Position numbers and translations under genes: made by a program. From Chryseobacterium panacisoli (GTDB taxonomy: Bacteria > Bacteroidota > Bacteroidia > Flavobacteriales > Weeksellaceae), in contig NZ_VTRU01000001.1 of assembly GCF_008274625.1 (NCBI RefSeq), forward strand, positions 1,178,001-1,242,000: DNA of 64,000 bases, in the 5' to 3' direction. Below, one piece after another: positions 7,913 to 16,906 of this stretch. The notes under the pieces are model-generated. The model was not told the origin of the DNA. It worked only from the letters and a program-made list of their open reading frames with translations, and ran no database searches. Positions within the stretch are counted from its first letter, which is position 1, and each line of letters opens with the position of its first letter.

Positions 7913-8941
7913 ATGATAGAAATCAGAAACATATCAAAAACATTTCACCAGAAAAACCAGTCTTTTAAGGCATTGGATAAGGTGAGTTTAAATATAGAGA
8001 AAGGAGATATTGTAGGAATTATCGGTTTTTCGGGTGCAGGAAAAAGTACCCTGATCCGTACGGTAAATTTACTGGAAAGACCGGATGAAGGACAGATTAT
8101 TATTAATGGAAAAGATTTTACCCAACTCAATTCTAAGCAATTGGCTGAAGAACGTAAAAAAATCGGAATGATCTTCCAGCATTTCAATCTTCTTTCTTCA
8201 AGAACTGTTTTTGATAATGTAGCTCTTCCTTTAGAACTGGATCATAGCAGTAAGGATGAAATTAACAGAAAAGTCAACGAATTACTGAAGATTGTAGGAC
8301 TTGAAGATAAAGCCAATGAGTATCCCAAAAGTCTTTCGGGAGGACAGAAACAAAGGGTAGCCATTGCAAGGGCACTGGCCAATGATCCTCACCTTCTTCT
8401 TTGTGATGAAGCAACCAGCGCACTGGATCCTGCGACAACGCAATCTATCTTACAGCTTTTAAGAGATATCAATCAGAGACTGGGAATTACCATCCTTTTA
8501 ATTACCCACGAAATGGAAGTTATCAAAGCGGTCTGCAACCACGTTGCTGTAATCGACAAAGGAAAATTATTAACGAAAGGAACTTTAAGCGAGATTATTT
8601 CGGATAGAGAAAACCCGATAATCCGACAATTTATAAATTCAGATATCATGACCCTGCCACAGGAATTCATCAGCAGACTGCAGAAAGAACCCCAAGACGG
8701 TTTATTTCCGCTTGTCGAAATAGAACTTAACGAAAACATCAGTGTTGAACAAATTCTTTCAGCACTTTATAACCAATATAAAATCCCTTATAAACTTTTA
8801 AAGGCTGACGTAGAATATTTCGGAAATTCAAATTTTGGAAAACTTCTGTTGCACCTTCAGGGCAAAGCAGAAGAAAACCAACAGGCCATCTATTATTTCA
8901 ACCAAAATAAAATTCAAAATACAGTAAAAGGATATGCTTAG
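7913..8941 (+). CDS. metN: Methionine ABC importer, ATP-binding subunit
   Basis: A 342-aa ABC ATPase. Walker A is GFSGAGKST (residues 38-46), the signature is SLSGGQKQRVAIARAL, and Walker B is LLLCDEATSALDP followed by the switch His in LLITHEMEV. A C-terminal NIL (ACT-like) domain of about 75 residues, from LFPLVEIELNE onward, is the regulatory domain typical of MetN, which binds methionine and inhibits transport from the cytoplasm (established for E. coli). The stop overlaps the metI start by 8 bases. With metI and metQ it forms a D/L-methionine uptake system in the inner membrane. Confidence 0.95.
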   Translation: MIEIRNISKTFHQKNQSFKALDKVSLNIEKGDIVGIIGFSGAGKSTLIRTVNLLERPDEGQIIINGKDFTQLNSKQLAEERKKIGMIFQHFNLLSSRTVFDNVALPLELDHSSKDEINRKVNELLKIVGLEDKANEYPKSLSGGQKQRVAIARALANDPHLLLCDEATSALDPATTQSILQLLRDINQRLGITILLITHEMEVIKAVCNHVAVIDKGKLLTKGTLSEIISDRENPIIRQFINSDIMTLPQEFISRLQKEPQDGLFPLVEIELNENISVEQILSALYNQYKIPYKLLKADVEYFGNSNFGKLLLHLQGKAEENQQAIYYFNQNKIQNTVKGYA

Positions 8942-9590
8942 TGATACGGTAATTGCCCTTCTGGCAAAAGGAACCTGGGAAACGGTTTATATGACATTTT
9001 TATCCGGATTTTTTGGATTTGTACTTGGACTTCCGGTAGGAATCATGTTATTTTTAACCAGAAAAGGACAACTGCTGGAAAATACAGTCTACCATAGAGG
9101 ACTTTCTATTCTGGTCAATATTTTCCGTGCCATTCCTTTTATTATTCTGATCGTATGGATGATTCCTTTTACCAGAATTCTGGCGGGAACTTCTATTGGT
9201 GTAAACGCCGCTTTGGTGCCGCTAAGCGTGGGTGCAGCTCCGTTTATTGCGAGACTTGTGGAGAACAGCCTTATTGAAGTTCCTCATGGCCTTATAGAGA
9301 CAGCAAGAGCTTTGGGGGCTTCACCATTACAGATCATTAGAAAAGTATTGCTTCCTGAAGCACTTCCTTCTTTAATCAACAATGCCACAATCACTTTGAT
9401 TACTCTTGTAGGATATTCTGCAATGGGTGGTGCTGTAGGGGCAGGCGGACTTGGACAGGTGGGTTACCAGTACGGGTATATCGGTTATGATATTGTCATT
9501 ATGAATACAGTATTGATTCTGCTGGTTCTGCTGGTCTTCATCATACAATTTGCAGGAGACCGACTGTCGAAAAGGTTTGACCACAGGTAG
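8934..9590 (+). CDS. metI: Methionine ABC importer, permease subunit
   Basis: A 218-aa permease with five hydrophobic segments and the coupling-loop EAA motif ENSLIEVPHGLIETARALGA, which docks on MetN. IVGYSAMGGAVGAGGLG-like residues near the end are typical of MetI. Length matches the family (about 217 aa). It overlaps metN by 8 bases and is followed by a low-complexity repeat before metQ, an unusual break in an otherwise tight operon. Confidence 0.95.
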   Translation: MLSDTVIALLAKGTWETVYMTFLSGFFGFVLGLPVGIMLFLTRKGQLLENTVYHRGLSILVNIFRAIPFIILIVWMIPFTRILAGTSIGVNAALVPLSVGAAPFIARLVENSLIEVPHGLIETARALGASPLQIIRKVLLPEALPSLINNATITLITLVGYSAMGGAVGAGGLGQVGYQYGYIGYDIVIMNTVLILLVLLVFIIQFAGDRLSKRFDHR

Positions 9591-9591
9591 T

Positions 9592-9676
9592 TGGGTGAGA
9601 GTGTCGGAGAGTTTGAGGATTTGAGAGTGGAGATTCGGGTTTCGAGATACGAGATATGGGATGCGTGATGCGAGAT
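9592..9676. repeat. G/A-rich low-complexity stretch between metI and metQ
   Basis: Drifting units such as GAGAGTTTGAG, TTCGAGATACGAGATA and GATGCGTGATGCGAG fill the 111-base gap. The composition matches the low-complexity parts of the composite repeats at 4832-4931 (reverse complement) and 10512-10585, but no hairpin part is present here. Confidence 0.7.
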
Positions 9677-9701
9677 CAGTATACTATAAAATTTAATTAG
9701 C

Positions 9702-10511
9702 ATGAAAAAAATAAAGATTTTTGGTTTATTAGCTGCAGGAATATTGTTGTTCAGTGCCTGTTCGGGAAGAAAAGACGATCCGAACTTTATCCGTGTAGGC
9801 ATCACCTATGGTCCGGAACAGGAAATTGCTGAGGTTGCTAAAAAAGTAGCGAAGGATAAATATAATCTGGATGTGGAGCTTATTCCTTTTAATGATTATG
9901 TAGTTCCCAATGAAGCCCTGACAAACGGAGATATTGATGCCAACGCCTTTCAGCATCTCCCTTATCTGGCAGAACAGTCCAAACAGAGAGGATACAACCT
10001 CGTCCCTGTGGGAAATACATTTGTCTACCCTATTATAGCCTATTCAAAAAAGATTAAAAATATCAGTCAGTTGCAGGAAGGCAATACAGTTGTTATTCCC
10101 AATGACCCAACCAATGGAGGGCGTTCTCTCCTGCTTCTGCAGAAAAACGGTCTGTTGAAATTAAGAGAAGGCGTAGGACTTCTGCCAAAAGTAACAGATA
10201 TTACAGAAAACCCAAAGCAGCTGAAAATCATGGAAATTGAAGGAGCACAGATTCCGAGGGTTTTAGATGACAGAGACGTTGTGGTAGGAATTATCAATAA
10301 CAATTTTGCAGCTCAGGCAGGTTTGGATTCGGAAAAACAAGGTATCCTGATTGAAGATAAAGACTCTCCGTATGTGAATCTGGTGGTCGCCCGACAGGAT
10401 AATAAAAACAGTCAGAAAGTAAAAAACTTTGTAAAAGCTTACCAATCTCCGGAAGTGGAAAAGAAAGCCAAAGAAATCTTCAAAGGCGGAGCTGTGAAAG
10501 GATGGGACTAA
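9702..10511 (+). CDS. metQ: Methionine-binding lipoprotein
   Basis: A 269-aa NlpA/MetQ-family substrate-binding lipoprotein. The signal peptide has lipobox LFSAC with lipidated Cys20, followed by SGRKDD. Family motifs are visible: RVGITYGPEQEIAEVAKK, DYVVPNEALTNGDIDANAFQ-like and VVIPNDPTNGGRSLLLLQ. It captures methionine in the periplasm for MetNI. Same strand as metNI but separated by an 111-base repeat-filled gap; whether it is transcribed with them or has its own promoter cannot be decided here. Confidence 0.94.
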   Translation: MKKIKIFGLLAAGILLFSACSGRKDDPNFIRVGITYGPEQEIAEVAKKVAKDKYNLDVELIPFNDYVVPNEALTNGDIDANAFQHLPYLAEQSKQRGYNLVPVGNTFVYPIIAYSKKIKNISQLQEGNTVVIPNDPTNGGRSLLLLQKNGLLKLREGVGLLPKVTDITENPKQLKIMEIEGAQIPRVLDDRDVVVGIINNNFAAQAGLDSEKQGILIEDKDSPYVNLVVARQDNKNSQKVKNFVKAYQSPEVEKKAKEIFKGGAVKGWD

Positions 10512-10757
10512 TGAGTGAGAGGGTTTGAGAGTGAATTCGAGATGCGGGGGTACGGGTTTTCGGGTGAGAATTTAAGAATAGGAGGTTTGGTGTAGATTCC
10601 TACGGAATGGACAAACTACGCGCTCTACCTATACGTCCACCGTGTCATTCCGTAGGAATCCAGGCGCTGTCTTAGGAGGGTTGTAGGATTAAAGGTATTG
10701 AGTGAAAGTATAGGAGTAGCTTCATTTGTCTTTTACCACTTTGCAATTTCGATTTTT
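10512..10757. repeat. Composite intergenic repeat, copy 2 (contains hairpin copy D)
   Basis: Same three parts as 4652-4931, inverted: a G/A-rich low-complexity stretch (10512-10590), hairpin copy D (arms 10595-10615 and 10642-10660), then a tail with TTTTACCACTTTGCAATTTC, which matches the reverse complement of the first copy (TTTTACCCTTTCGCAATTTT). Nothing coding is seen. Confidence 0.75.
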
Positions 10758-10840
10758 TTCTTAATAATTAAAAATATTTAATAATGAGCTGTCTGCAAAT
10801 ACGTGGGCAGTTTTTTATTCATTAAAATTTATTTTCTCAA

Positions 10841-10871
10841 TTTGAGATAATAAAAATTTTCTCTATTTTTG
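10841..10871 (+). promoter_or_regulatory. Bacteroidota promoter of the GH3 gene
   Basis: TTTG at 10841-10844, a 19-base spacer, and TATTTTTG at 10864-10871 match the consensus TTTG-N19-TAnnTTTG exactly. The ATG at 10896 would lie about 20 bases after the start of transcription. Confidence 0.8.
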
Positions 10872-10895
10872 CTTTTAATCAAATAGAAAGGCATT

Positions 10896-13160
10896 ATGTT
10901 AAAGAAAACCGTCATTATAAGTTTATTCACCTTTATTTCTGCTTCTTATATGGCTCAGACTAATACTACCCTTCCCGTTTATTTAGATGAATCCAAACCT
11001 GTAGAACAGCGTATTCAGGATGCATTATCAAGAATGACACTGGAGGAGAAAGTGGCAATGCTTCATGCACAGTCGAAATTCAGCTCACCAGGTGTTCCAA
11101 GACTGGGAATTCCGGAATTCTGGACCACTGATGGTCCTCATGGAGTACGTCCGGAAGTGATGTGGGACGAATGGGATCAGGCCGGATGGACTAACGACTC
11201 CATTATCGCCTACCCTGCCCTGACTGCTTTATCCGCTACCTGGAATAAAAAAATGTCATGGAATTATGGTAAAGCTTTGGGTGAAGAAGCCCGTTACAGA
11301 AAAAAAGATATTCTTCTGGGACCTGGAGTCAATATTTACAGAACTCCGCTAAATGGAAGAAATTTTGAATATATGGGTGAAGATCCTTATCTGACTTCAA
11401 AAATGGTAGTTCCCTATATCAAAGGGGTGCAATCTAATGGGGTAGCAACTTCTGTGAAACATTTCGCCCTGAACAACCAGGAAATGTTCCGTCATACGAG
11501 CAATGTGAATGTAGATGACAGAGCTCTTTATGAAATTTATCTTCCGCCATTCAAAGCAGCGGTAACAGAGGGTGATTCGTGGACTATTATGGGTGCTTAC
11601 GATATGTATAAAGGCCAGTATGCCAGCCAGAATCAATATCTACTAAATGACATTCTAAAAAAGGAATGGAACTATAAAGGAGTTGTAGTCTCCGACTGGG
11701 GTGCTGTAAACAATACAGAACAGGCTATTCACAACGGTCTTGACCTTGAATTCGGATCGTGGACCAACGGACTTTCCGCCGGAACTAAAAATGCCTATGA
11801 CAATTACTATCTGGCAAAACCTTATCTTGATCTGATTAAAGCAGGAAAAGTAGGTACTGCAGAACTTGATGATAAAGTAACAAGATTACTTCGTCTTGCC
11901 TATAAAACAACGATGAACCGCAATAAACCTTTCGGAAATATTGCTTCTGAAGAACATAAAGCTGTTGCCAAAGAAATCGGTGAAGAAGGAATCGTTTTAT
12001 TAAAGAACCAGGGTAATGTTCTTCCAATTGATATCAATAAGGCTAAAAAAATAGCCGTTATCGGAGAAAATGCCATTAAAATAATGACTGTTGGTGGAGG
12101 TTCTTCATCTTTAAAAGTTAAATATGAAGCTCTTCCTTTAGACGGAATCAAATCCAGGTTTGGAAAGCAGACAGATGTACAGTATGCAAGAGGTTATGTA
12201 GGCGATATCGGAGGTGAATATAATGGGGTAAAGTCCGGACAGGATTTAAAAGATACCCGTTCTGAAGCTGAATTACTGAATGAAGCTGTAGAATTGGCCA
12301 AAAAATCAGATTACGTAATTTTTGTAGGGGGATTGAACAAAGCTGATTTCCAGGACAGTGAAGGAAATGACAGAAAAAGCTATGGGTTACCTTACAATCA
12401 GGATCATTTGATCTCTGCTCTTGCAAAAGCGAATAAAAATTTTGCTGTTGTTTTGGTTTCCGGAAATGCTGTAGCTATGCCATGGATTAAAGAAGTTCCA
12501 ACTATTTTACAATCCTGGTATCTGGGTTCTGAAGCTGGAAATTCTATCGCCTCTATATTGGCAGGTGATGCAAACCCTTCAGGAAAACTTCCGTTCACAT
12601 TCCCTGTAAAACTGGAGGACAATTCAGCACATCAACTTGGAGAATATCCCGGACAGAAAGATGAGTTGGCTGCAGGAAAAGGTAAAGATCAGAAAAACCC
12701 CATCAATATTACCTACAACGAAGGTGTTTTTGTAGGCTACCGCTGGCATGATACTAAAAATATAAAACCTCTGTTCAGTTTCGGACATGGATTGAGCTAT
12801 ACGACTTTTGAATTCGGAAAGGCAAAAGCAGATCAGACAACCCTTTCACAGGATGGTAAAATTACGTTTACAATAACGGTTAAAAATACAGGTAAAAAGG
12901 CAGGGGCTGAAGTTGCCCAGCTTTATATCAGTGATTTAAAATCATCTGTTCCACGGCCTGCAAAAGAACTGAAAGGTTTTGAAAAAGTATACCTGAATCC
13001 TGGTGAGCAGAAAGAGGTTACTTTCACTATTGATAAAACAGCTTTAAGCTTCTTTGATGTTCAAAAACATGACTGGGTAGCTGAACCCGGAGATTTTGAA
13101 GCACTGATTGGAAATTCTTCCGATGCGATTAAAACGAAAGTGAAATTTACACTGAAATAA
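10896..13160 (+). CDS. bglX: Beta-glucosidase, glycoside hydrolase family 3 (BglX-like)
   Basis: A 754-aa secreted GH3 enzyme. A signal peptide (MLKKTVIISLFTFISASYMA) precedes an N-terminal (beta/alpha)8-like domain with FWTTDGPHGVR, SVKHFALNNQE and the nucleophile motif VVVSDWGAV (Asp267). A central alpha/beta sandwich follows (IAVIGENA, YVIFVGGLNKADFQDSEG), with a C-terminal fibronectin type III-like domain from about residue 650. GH3 enzymes of this size hydrolyse terminal beta-linked glucose, and sometimes xylose, from oligosaccharides in the periplasm. It is monocistronic, with its own promoter (10841-10871) and terminator (13214-13243). The exact sugar is not predictable. Confidence 0.92.
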   Translation: MLKKTVIISLFTFISASYMAQTNTTLPVYLDESKPVEQRIQDALSRMTLEEKVAMLHAQSKFSSPGVPRLGIPEFWTTDGPHGVRPEVMWDEWDQAGWTNDSIIAYPALTALSATWNKKMSWNYGKALGEEARYRKKDILLGPGVNIYRTPLNGRNFEYMGEDPYLTSKMVVPYIKGVQSNGVATSVKHFALNNQEMFRHTSNVNVDDRALYEIYLPPFKAAVTEGDSWTIMGAYDMYKGQYASQNQYLLNDILKKEWNYKGVVVSDWGAVNNTEQAIHNGLDLEFGSWTNGLSAGTKNAYDNYYLAKPYLDLIKAGKVGTAELDDKVTRLLRLAYKTTMNRNKPFGNIASEEHKAVAKEIGEEGIVLLKNQGNVLPIDINKAKKIAVIGENAIKIMTVGGGSSSLKVKYEALPLDGIKSRFGKQTDVQYARGYVGDIGGEYNGVKSGQDLKDTRSEAELLNEAVELAKKSDYVIFVGGLNKADFQDSEGNDRKSYGLPYNQDHLISALAKANKNFAVVLVSGNAVAMPWIKEVPTILQSWYLGSEAGNSIASILAGDANPSGKLPFTFPVKLEDNSAHQLGEYPGQKDELAAGKGKDQKNPINITYNEGVFVGYRWHDTKNIKPLFSFGHGLSYTTFEFGKAKADQTTLSQDGKITFTITVKNTGKKAGAEVAQLYISDLKSSVPRPAKELKGFEKVYLNPGEQKEVTFTIDKTALSFFDVQKHDWVAEPGDFEALIGNSSDAIKTKVKFTLK

Positions 13161-13213
13161 AAATTGAGCGTTAAGAGTATAAACTCTATTTAATAATTAT
13201 TTGATAGAATGCG

Positions 13214-13243
13214 AACAGATTCCAAATTGGGATCTGTTTTTTT
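13214..13243 (+). terminator. Intrinsic terminator after bglX
   Basis: Stem AACAGATTCC (13214-13223) with GGGATCTGTT (13229-13238), one G-T pair, followed by a T run. It lies 54 bases after the GH3 stop. Confidence 0.85.
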
Positions 13244-13255
13244 ATAATTTATTTA

Positions 13256-13611
13256 AACGCAAAGGTTCTTAGATTCTGTCGTCTGATACAAGGAAGCAAA
13301 GCGAAGTGACAACGTCGTGGATGAAGCTAATAGTTTGAACGCTTAGAAAGAATCAATTACTATTGATTCCATCTCTTTGCTCCCTTAAATTCAAAAGTAT
13401 TTCAGATCAAAACTTTGCGTTAAAAATAAAACTCTAAATTTTAAATCTGCTCAAATATTCAATCTTCAAAACTTTTTTTAAACCATTAAGGAGTTTTTAA
13501 GTGATGAAGAAAAGTTAAGATTCAAATAAATTTGAAAGAGGCGTTGCTTCTGATGAAGGTCTTTAGACATTCTCTTAATAATCTTAACAGCTTAATATGC
13601 TTTTAATGGTT
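13256..13611. repeat. Two intergenic elements with short terminal inverted repeats
   Basis: Element 1 (13256-13421) is bounded by AACGCAAAG and CTTTGCGTT; element 2 (13481-13611) by AACCATTAA and TTAATGGTT. Both have 9-bp perfect ends, no ORF, and lie back to back in the 569-base gap between bglX and the barrel receptor. They look like MITE-like or structured intergenic repeats; I see no second copy in this window. Confidence 0.6.
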
Positions 13612-13676
13612 CAAAAAATTAAGTATAGATTTTTTGTGATACTACTACCATTAAACATAAATATTTTAGGAAAATA

Positions 13677-13707
13677 AAAAGCAGATTCCGAATTGGAACC
13701 TGCTTTT
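13677..13707 (-). terminator. Intrinsic terminator, minus strand
   Basis: Arms 13677-13689 (AAAAGCAGATTCC) and 13695-13707 pair with one mismatch that is G-U on the minus-strand RNA, followed by a T-rich tail. It ends the barrel-receptor transcript 22 bases after its stop. Confidence 0.85.
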
Positions 13708-13729
13708 ATACGATCTAACAAATCTTAAA

Positions 13730-15916
13730 TTATTTTCCGCCGCCGCCGTTTTTCTCTACATCGGTTTTTGTATTTTCTTTTACCTTCTGGTTTCCGAAAC
13801 GCTTCACAAACGTAAGCGAAACTCCGTACCAGTCCCATTTTGAATACTCTCTGAAAGTTCCGTCAGGGCTGTAAGTGGTATTATCACCATATGGTCTTTT
13901 AAAGATGTTCATCAGCTGCATGCTCAGTTCCATCTGAGTTTTCGGGAATATTTTCGTGACTGAAATATTGTGGAATACATTGGTATTATTCGCGTATGAG
14001 TTTCCGTTGTTCTGGTTCGCAAGTTCCACCCAGGCGCTCAGGTTAATGTTTTTATTGAACAGATTCGTATAAGAAACATTCGCAGAGGCTCCCCAATAGC
14101 TGATATAATCTTTGGCGCCAAGCTTATTTTTCTCATTAAAATCTTTATTATTAATATAATACCATCCAAATCCGGCATTTACATTCAGCTTGTTTTTCAG
14201 GAAGTTCTGATTAGTGTTGGCAAAAATGTAATATTTTTCAACTTTTCCATCAAAGTTTCCAGGCAGAGAAACTGTTCTGCCATTTTCCGTCACATAAGTA
14301 GTCCAGTAATCCTGATTGGTGTGCATATATCTTGCAGAAAGAAAATACTTTTTCAAAATTCCGAATTTCAGATAAAGCCTGTCGTTGGGGTTTGGATTCA
14401 GATAAAGATTTCCTCGGGAATACGTTCCATTAATTTCAGGCGTCACGAAAGGGTTAAATTCCGAATACCAAGGTCTCCAGATGCTTCGGTTATAGGTAAG
14501 GCTCAAATCAAATTTCTCTGAAAAATTGTATTTCAGCAATAGATTGGGAAGAAAAGTTCCGTAAGAATCTCTTCTCTCCGTACCTGCCACATCCTGTCTC
14601 ACTTTATAATCAATATATTCATATCGTATTCCGACTCTTGTTTCCAGTTTTTCGAAAAATGTTTTGCTATAATTGGCATATAAAGAGCTCAGATGATCTT
14701 CATAATGAAATCTGTCATTTTTGGAAAGATTAGCATATTCCGGCGTACCATTATCAATACTGAATCCATAAAGGCTGTTAGGAATAACGTGATTGTTCAA
14801 TTCTGTTTTTCCTCCTACTTCCATCGTGCCTCCTGTCTTACCAAAAGGATGGGTATAATCTACTTTTAAATAATAATTACGCATCTGGTTGGAACTGACC
14901 GACCCCAGCTGCTGATCTGTTATCGTACCCTGCTTATTGATTTGCTTGTCAATCAAATTATCATTGTCATTACTGGAATAATTGGTTCCTAAATTAATAT
15001 CTAAAATTCTATTCTTTTCTTTATCATAGTATTTATAGAAAGCATTAGTACCCAAATTACGGCTGAATCCCCAGTTATTTTGGGTTTGGTGAAAAGATTC
15101 ACCGGGATCTCCATCTTTTGTAGTCATCCCATCAGATTCTGCTGAAAGTAAACTCCTGTTTTGTGAATATTCCAGAACAAGCCCAAAATTATTTTTATCA
15201 TTGATTTCAAATTCTGAAGTAGAAGAAAGAGATGGACTTTCATTTCTCATTACATTTTCCAGATTGAACTGAGTAAATTTATTTTCAGCATAACGGTTAT
15301 CCCAAGTCTGTGTTTTCTGCACATAAGTTCCGTTATTATAACTTCCGATAAAGGTTTGGGTAAATTTTTTCTTATGATAGTTCAGATTAAAATTTGTGTA
15401 CTGTGAGTTCTTGGTACTTTGTCTGTTGTCGAAAGATATACTTCCTTTTAATCCTTCGTCATCTCTCTTTTTCAGGACAATATTGATCACAGAGCCTGAA
15501 GTTTCATATCTTGAAGAAGGGCTGGTAATCACTTCAATTTTCATCAGGTTGTCGGCAGGAATTGTCTTAAGATATTCCTTTAATTCTTTCCCTGTAAAAA
15601 CTGATTTCCTATCATTGATGTATACGGTGACCATCTGTCCTTCCGCTTTTACATCATCATTATTATCTATGCTTACCAAAGGCGTCATTCTAAGAACGTC
15701 CCATGTTGTATTTCCTGCCAGAATTGCACTGTTGGCTACATTAAATACAGTTCTGTCTACTTTAGATTCTACGGTTGGTTTTCTGGCAACCAGGGTAACC
15801 GCTTCTATTTCTTTTGTATTTCCTTTTACAGTATCCTTTGCTGCCGGGGCCACAGCCTGCTGAGCCATTGCAAATGAACTTGCTAGTATTGCTATTGGAA
15901 ATAATATTACTTTCAT
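13730..15916 (-). CDS. TonB-receptor-like outer membrane beta-barrel protein
   Basis: A 728-aa outer-membrane protein with a signal peptide (MKVILFPIAILASSFAMAQ), an N-terminal plug-like domain (about residues 40-145: EAVTLVARKPTVESKVDRTV, then YINDRKSVFTGKELKEYLK) and a long C-terminal region of aromatic, alternating beta strands forming the barrel (outer membrane protein beta-barrel family, PF14905-like). No carboxypeptidase-like N-terminal domain and no SusD partner are present, so the ligand is unknown; siderophores, peptides or sugars are possible. The protein ends in a Lys/Gly-rich tail. It is monocistronic with its own terminator. Confidence 0.85.
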   Translation of the reverse strand: MKVILFPIAILASSFAMAQQAVAPAAKDTVKGNTKEIEAVTLVARKPTVESKVDRTVFNVANSAILAGNTTWDVLRMTPLVSIDNNDDVKAEGQMVTVYINDRKSVFTGKELKEYLKTIPADNLMKIEVITSPSSRYETSGSVINIVLKKRDDEGLKGSISFDNRQSTKNSQYTNFNLNYHKKKFTQTFIGSYNNGTYVQKTQTWDNRYAENKFTQFNLENVMRNESPSLSSTSEFEINDKNNFGLVLEYSQNRSLLSAESDGMTTKDGDPGESFHQTQNNWGFSRNLGTNAFYKYYDKEKNRILDINLGTNYSSNDNDNLIDKQINKQGTITDQQLGSVSSNQMRNYYLKVDYTHPFGKTGGTMEVGGKTELNNHVIPNSLYGFSIDNGTPEYANLSKNDRFHYEDHLSSLYANYSKTFFEKLETRVGIRYEYIDYKVRQDVAGTERRDSYGTFLPNLLLKYNFSEKFDLSLTYNRSIWRPWYSEFNPFVTPEINGTYSRGNLYLNPNPNDRLYLKFGILKKYFLSARYMHTNQDYWTTYVTENGRTVSLPGNFDGKVEKYYIFANTNQNFLKNKLNVNAGFGWYYINNKDFNEKNKLGAKDYISYWGASANVSYTNLFNKNINLSAWVELANQNNGNSYANNTNVFHNISVTKIFPKTQMELSMQLMNIFKRPYGDNTTYSPDGTFREYSKWDWYGVSLTFVKRFGNQKVKENTKTDVEKNGGGGK

Positions 15917-16295
15917 GTGAGATTATAGTTTTTTCTATAAGACCATTATCCTCACAACTTTGTTACATCAAAAAGTAAAAAAAATAAAATAAATCCTTAA
16001 TTCCCAGCAAGATATCAACTAAAAACAGAAGCACAAACTGGAAAACAGTGAAAATTTTTCAATAAAGCAACATAATATAAATCAGTTCCATAATAAATAT
16101 TCTTAAAAACATATTTAATCTGTAATTTAAATTTTATTTAAAAACTTTACCATTTAACATTATTGCGTGAATCTTCAACATAAAAAATTGTTCATCCATT
16201 TAATTTCCAAAAAGTCTTATCACAAAAAAAGCCCGGATCTCACCCGGGCCGCTAGCAATAGCAAATTTACAAGGATTAATATTAAAAAATATATG
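15917..16295. other. AT-rich gap between barrel receptor and DUF2652 genes
   Basis: 379 bases containing the receptor promoter region (minus strand) and the terminator at 16224-16250. No ORF or repeat is recognised. Confidence 0.5.
16224..16250 (-). terminator. Intrinsic terminator of the RND efflux operon
   Basis: On the minus strand a GC-rich hairpin (GCCCGGGTGAGATCCGGGC) is followed by seven T. It lies 46 bases after the DUF2652 stop and marks the end of the five-kilobase efflux transcript. Confidence 0.88.
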
Positions 16296-16847
16296 CTAGT
16301 TTAAATTTTCAAAATAATGGATAACGCCTACTTCAGGCAAACGACGCGGGTCCTTATTAAAATCAGACTCCTTATTTTTACTGTTTTCCAGGAAAGAATT
16401 GCTGAAAAGTGCATAAGAAGGCTGTTCTGCCAGTCCGTTTTTCAAAAGCTGATGGGCTTCCACAATTGTTTTTCCATATAACTTCCTGAAGTTTCCAATA
16501 TTGTATTGTGAAAAAGATCCATAATGAACAATAAACTTGAGAGCCAGATCAATGGTAGTGCTTAAACTTTTACTCAGCTCCTCTATCTTTCTGTTGAAAG
16601 CACTCCTCATCTTCCACAGCATTTTTGAAATACTCTGGTAAGACGGGTTTTCATCATAACGGTAAAATAAAATGGCATCTCCCTCAATCTCGGAAATTTC
16701 AAAATACTGATCGTTCACATCAATCAGTGTAGACAGTAACTGTCTTACAATATACTCGCCTGTATACAATTTTGTATTGAACACAAATTCGGTAAATCCG
16801 CTGAAATCCGGAATTAAAATGATTCCCTCCTGTATATTTGTCTTCAT
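16296..16847 (-). CDS. DUF2652 protein, class III nucleotidyl-cyclase-like
   Basis: A 183-aa soluble protein of the DUF2652 type. It carries IPDFSGFTEFVF, resembling the first metal-binding strand of class III nucleotidyl cyclases (D-x-x-G-F-T), and ISEIEGDAILFY, resembling their second motif (G-D). Later catalytic residues (transition-state Asn/Arg) are not obvious, so activity is uncertain; it may bind nucleotide without cyclising it. It is the last gene of the minus-strand RND operon, 59 bases after the outer-membrane factor gene, and the operon terminator follows it. A sensory or regulatory role in efflux is an inference from position only. Confidence 0.75.
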   Translation of the reverse strand: MKTNIQEGIILIPDFSGFTEFVFNTKLYTGEYIVRQLLSTLIDVNDQYFEISEIEGDAILFYRYDENPSYQSISKMLWKMRSAFNRKIEELSKSLSTTIDLALKFIVHYGSFSQYNIGNFRKLYGKTIVEAHQLLKNGLAEQPSYALFSNSFLENSKNKESDFNKDPRRLPEVGVIHYFENLN

Positions 16848-16906
16848 AATGATAATGGATTAAAAACCTGCTTCATCATTACAGACGAAGCAGATTCAAT
16901 TTTACT

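Noticed and set aside
10788..10816. Weak hairpin (CTGTCT with GGGCAG) followed by T run before bglX
   Set aside because: Only six pairs, two of them G-T, with a 10-nt loop; no gene is clearly ended by it, so it was not listed as a terminator.
15396..15863. 155-codon plus-strand frame inside the outer-membrane barrel gene
   Set aside because: It is antisense to well-supported coding sequence, has no family features, and its residues follow from the reverse complement of the real gene.
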